Positions 4,908 to 6,786 of a DNA stretch of 6,786 nucleotides are shown here, one piece after another (within the stretch, counting starts at the first letter, position 1; every line of letters starts with the position of its first letter). The position numbers and the translations under genes are program-made. Location: positions 62,534-69,319 of the forward strand of contig NVVT01000006.1 of NCBI GenBank assembly GCA_002733465.1. The letters run 5' to 3'. Under the pieces are notes generated by a model. That model worked only from the letters and a program-made list of their open reading frames with translations. It was not told where the DNA came from and did not search any database. The DNA comes from Kangiella sp. (GTDB lineage Bacteria > Pseudomonadota > Gammaproteobacteria > Enterobacterales > Kangiellaceae).

Positions 4908-5807
4908 ATGAATCAGATAGACTATAAATTACTAAGAGCCCTCAACTCGGTTATTCAATGCCAGAGTTTTGAGGGTGCTGCAGGTAAACTTAGTATTTCT
5001 CAATCGGCAGTTTCTCAGCGAGTTAAACAACTTGAAGAGTTTGTAGGTCATCCTGTTTTGATCCGTGGACGTCCAATAACGCTTACGCCAATTGGTTCTC
5101 AGTTAGTTGGACATTTTAAACAAGTGGATCAGCTTGAAAGAGAATTAGTGCCTAAAATATTGCCGGAGTCACCGTTGCAACCGATTAAGCTGTCTATATC
5201 TGTCAATGCAGACAGTTTGGCTATTTGGTTTATTGAGGCGCTTGCACCATTGATAAAATTTAATCCAATTGAGTTAGATATTATCGTTTGCGATGAATCA
5301 AGAACCACCGACAAACTTAAATCAGGCGAAGCTTATGGTGCGATTAGTACTATGGAAAATCCATTGCCGGGTTATCGATGTGACTATTTAGGCGATTTAA
5401 AATATGTACTGGTCGCGTCCAAAGGATTTCAGGCACGCTATTTTTCAAACGGAGTCAATCAAGAAAGTTTAAAACATGCACCAGGCGTTGCTTATGATCA
5501 ATTAGACAATATGCATCTTAAATTTATTCATGATAATTTCGGCTTACCGCCAGGAAGCTATCCTTGTCATACCGTTCGTTCATCTGAAGCATTTGTTGAA
5601 TTAGCAAAAAAAGGACTTGCCTATACTCTAATTCCAGAGCTACAAATTGAAAATGAATTGAAAAAGAAAGAACTTGTAAACTTATTACCCGGCAAATCTT
5701 TGAGCAATAAACTCTATTGGCATTCTTGGGTTTTAGGAAAAGGTGTTTTTAAGAAGGCTTCTGAGTTAATTATTAATTATGCCCGTAACTATTTGCCGTA
5801 TGAGTAG
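4908..5807 (+). CDS. argP: LysR-type transcriptional regulator ArgP
   Basis: This DNA-binding regulator, in E. coli, activates argO in response to arginine and is antagonised by lysine; it also controls other nitrogen and lysine-related genes. The winged helix-turn-helix is at about 4-62, with SFEGAAGKLSISQSAVSQ (20-37) and RVKQLEE (38-44). A linker helix and the effector domain follow. The ArgP-specific segments VNADSLAIWF, LPPGSYPCH, SSEAFVEL and LYWHSW align with E. coli ArgP from memory, and 299 residues compares with 297. The ATG at 4908 matches the family start (MNQIDY against MKRPDY). No strong Shine-Dalgarno precedes it. It is divergent from argO, its expected target, and converges with the sensor kinase gene with only 6 nt between stop codons. 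Confidence 0.95.
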   Translation: MNQIDYKLLRALNSVIQCQSFEGAAGKLSISQSAVSQRVKQLEEFVGHPVLIRGRPITLTPIGSQLVGHFKQVDQLERELVPKILPESPLQPIKLSISVNADSLAIWFIEALAPLIKFNPIELDIIVCDESRTTDKLKSGEAYGAISTMENPLPGYRCDYLGDLKYVLVASKGFQARYFSNGVNQESLKHAPGVAYDQLDNMHLKFIHDNFGLPPGSYPCHTVRSSEAFVELAKKGLAYTLIPELQIENELKKKELVNLLPGKSLSNKLYWHSWVLGKGVFKKASELIINYARNYLPYE

Positions 5808-5813
5808 GATCCT

Positions 5814-6786
5814 TTATTTTAACAAATTAATAATTTGCAATCTTAATTGAGCTGGTTTAAGAGGTTTATGTAAAAGCTTAAAACCACTTTTTGAGGCATT
5901 AGCGATACAGTTTGGTGACGTATCACCAGTGACTAAAAGAGCTGGGACTTCTTTTTTAATTGCTTTAAAAACCGAATTGATTGCGTCAATCCCCGTTTCA
6001 TTATTTCTTAATCGTAGGTCAGAAATAATCAGGTCAATATCAAAATTTAGAGCCGTTATTTTTTCTATTGCTGACGCTTTAGATTCACAGATTAATACAT
6101 TACACCCCCAGCTTGTTAATGACAATTTCATTGCGTTAAGAACTTCAATTTCATCGTCGATCACCAAAATATTTTTTCCTTCCAGTTCTCTATTTTGATA
6201 AGAAACAACTTTTTCTTCTGCGACTATTTTACTTTCAACGCCGATTGGAATAAGTAGTTCGAACTGTGTTCCTTCGCTTATTTTAGAATTTACGTTTATT
6301 GGAATATCAAGAAGCGTGGCTAATTTTTTTACGATCGCTAAGCCTAACCCGAGACCATTATTTCTATCTCTTTCTGGATTCTTTATTTGATAAAACTCAT
6401 CAAATATATGTTCCAGTTCTTCGCTATTAATACCAATGCCAGTATCTGAAACGGTAATGCTTATTTGCTTTTCGTTAAGTTGTCTTAAAATGATTTTCAC
6501 TTCACCGGTATCGGTGTATCTAATGGCGTTACTTATTAGGTTTCCGATTAGACGTTTGAGTAAGTCGTGATCGCTATAAAGTACCGACATATCGTTTTCA
6601 ATTATTAATATTAATCCTTTGTTTCTTGCGCTAAGTAAGTATTCATTCTCTAGGTTACTGACTAACTTTTTGCTTTTAAAATGTTGATAAGCAACAGAAA
6701 TCACTCCTGAATCGAGCTTGGAAATATCTAACAAGGCATCAAATAGATCTTTTAAACTGGCAATAGAAGCATCTATTTTTTCAAAT
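5814..6786 (-). CDS. Hybrid sensor histidine kinase, C-terminal part (5' end off right edge)
   Basis: This is the C-terminal 323 residues of a hybrid kinase; the frame stays open through the right edge, so the true start and sensor domain are not visible. It begins in the second helix of the dimerisation domain (LLDISKLDSG); the phospho-accepting His should lie a few dozen residues further upstream. The ATPase domain follows, with N box LIGNLISNAIRYT, G1 box SDTGIGI, F-box-like IFDEFYQ and G2 box NGLGLGLAIVKKL. A short linker leads to a receiver domain: NILVIDDE, the phospho-acceptor Asp in LIISDLRL, the conserved Thr in LLVTGD and the Lys in LLHKPLKP. All phosphotransfer residues in the visible part are present, so it should be active. 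The GDT and LLHKP ending recalls NahK/ErcS'-type hybrid kinases, from memory. The input signal and partner cannot be told from here. Confidence 0.92.
   Translation of the reverse strand, partial: FEKIDASIASLKDLFDALLDISKLDSGVISVAYQHFKSKKLVSNLENEYLLSARNKGLILIIENDMSVLYSDHDLLKRLIGNLISNAIRYTDTGEVKIILRQLNEKQISITVSDTGIGINSEELEHIFDEFYQIKNPERDRNNGLGLGLAIVKKLATLLDIPINVNSKISEGTQFELLIPIGVESKIVAEEKVVSYQNRELEGKNILVIDDEIEVLNAMKLSLTSWGCNVLICESKASAIEKITALNFDIDLIISDLRLRNNETGIDAINSVFKAIKKEVPALLVTGDTSPNCIANASKSGFKLLHKPLKPAQLRLQIINLLK

Noticed and set aside
5929..6198. 89-codon plus-strand frame opposite the receiver domain
   Set aside because: It is antisense to a conserved receiver domain and its translation shows no recognisable fold; it is a shadow frame.
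6734..6734. TTG at 6734 as the true start of the kinase
   Set aside because: The frame remains open to the window edge and codes for kinase dimerisation-helix sequence (KDLFDALLDISKLDSG), so the protein starts outside the window.

Overview
The window looks like chromosomal DNA of an AT-rich gammaproteobacterium. The support is a DusB start close to the enterobacterial protein, a TrxC-type thioredoxin 2 with an N-terminal zinc ribbon, and a divergent argO/argP pair whose ArgP aligns along its whole length with E. coli ArgP. The low GC content and gene style suggest a marine Alteromonadales or Oceanospirillales relative, but the genus cannot be fixed from this sequence. I see no mobile element, CRISPR array, tRNA or rRNA.

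Layout. (1) 1-365, minus: the 5' third of dusB (tRNA dihydrouridine synthase B), running off the left edge, with a probable promoter at 470-498. (2) 366-743: a 378-nt stretch without a recognisable gene, holding that promoter, two small adjacent hairpins and a promoter for the next gene. (3) 744-875, plus: an uncharacterised 43-residue small membrane protein with a strong ribosome binding site. (4) 978-2482, plus: trxC, then a ChaN-type haem-binding lipoprotein that starts with TTG. (5) 2560-3492, minus: an exported alpha/beta hydrolase with a terminator at its stop codon, divergent from (6) 3598-4047, plus: a small TerB-like protein. (7) 4091-4732, minus: argO (arginine/lysine exporter), divergent from (8) 4908-5807, plus: argP, its LysR-type activator. 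(9) 5814-6786, minus: the C-terminal part of a hybrid sensor histidine kinase with a receiver domain, running off the right edge.

How the genes fit together. The one clear functional unit is argP-argO: in E. coli ArgP senses Arg/Lys and activates the exporter gene, and the 175-bp intergenic region here is where that control should act. trxC and the ChaN gene are 50 nt apart on one strand and may be co-transcribed, joining cytoplasmic thiol reduction to a surface haem-binding lipoprotein; that link is inference. The other genes look like independent housekeeping or accessory units.

The least explained items are the 43-residue small protein with its structured leader, a 16-residue insertion in DusB just ahead of its catalytic region, and a shortened (CXC) first zinc knuckle in TrxC. 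I do not see convincing evidence of an entirely new multigene system.
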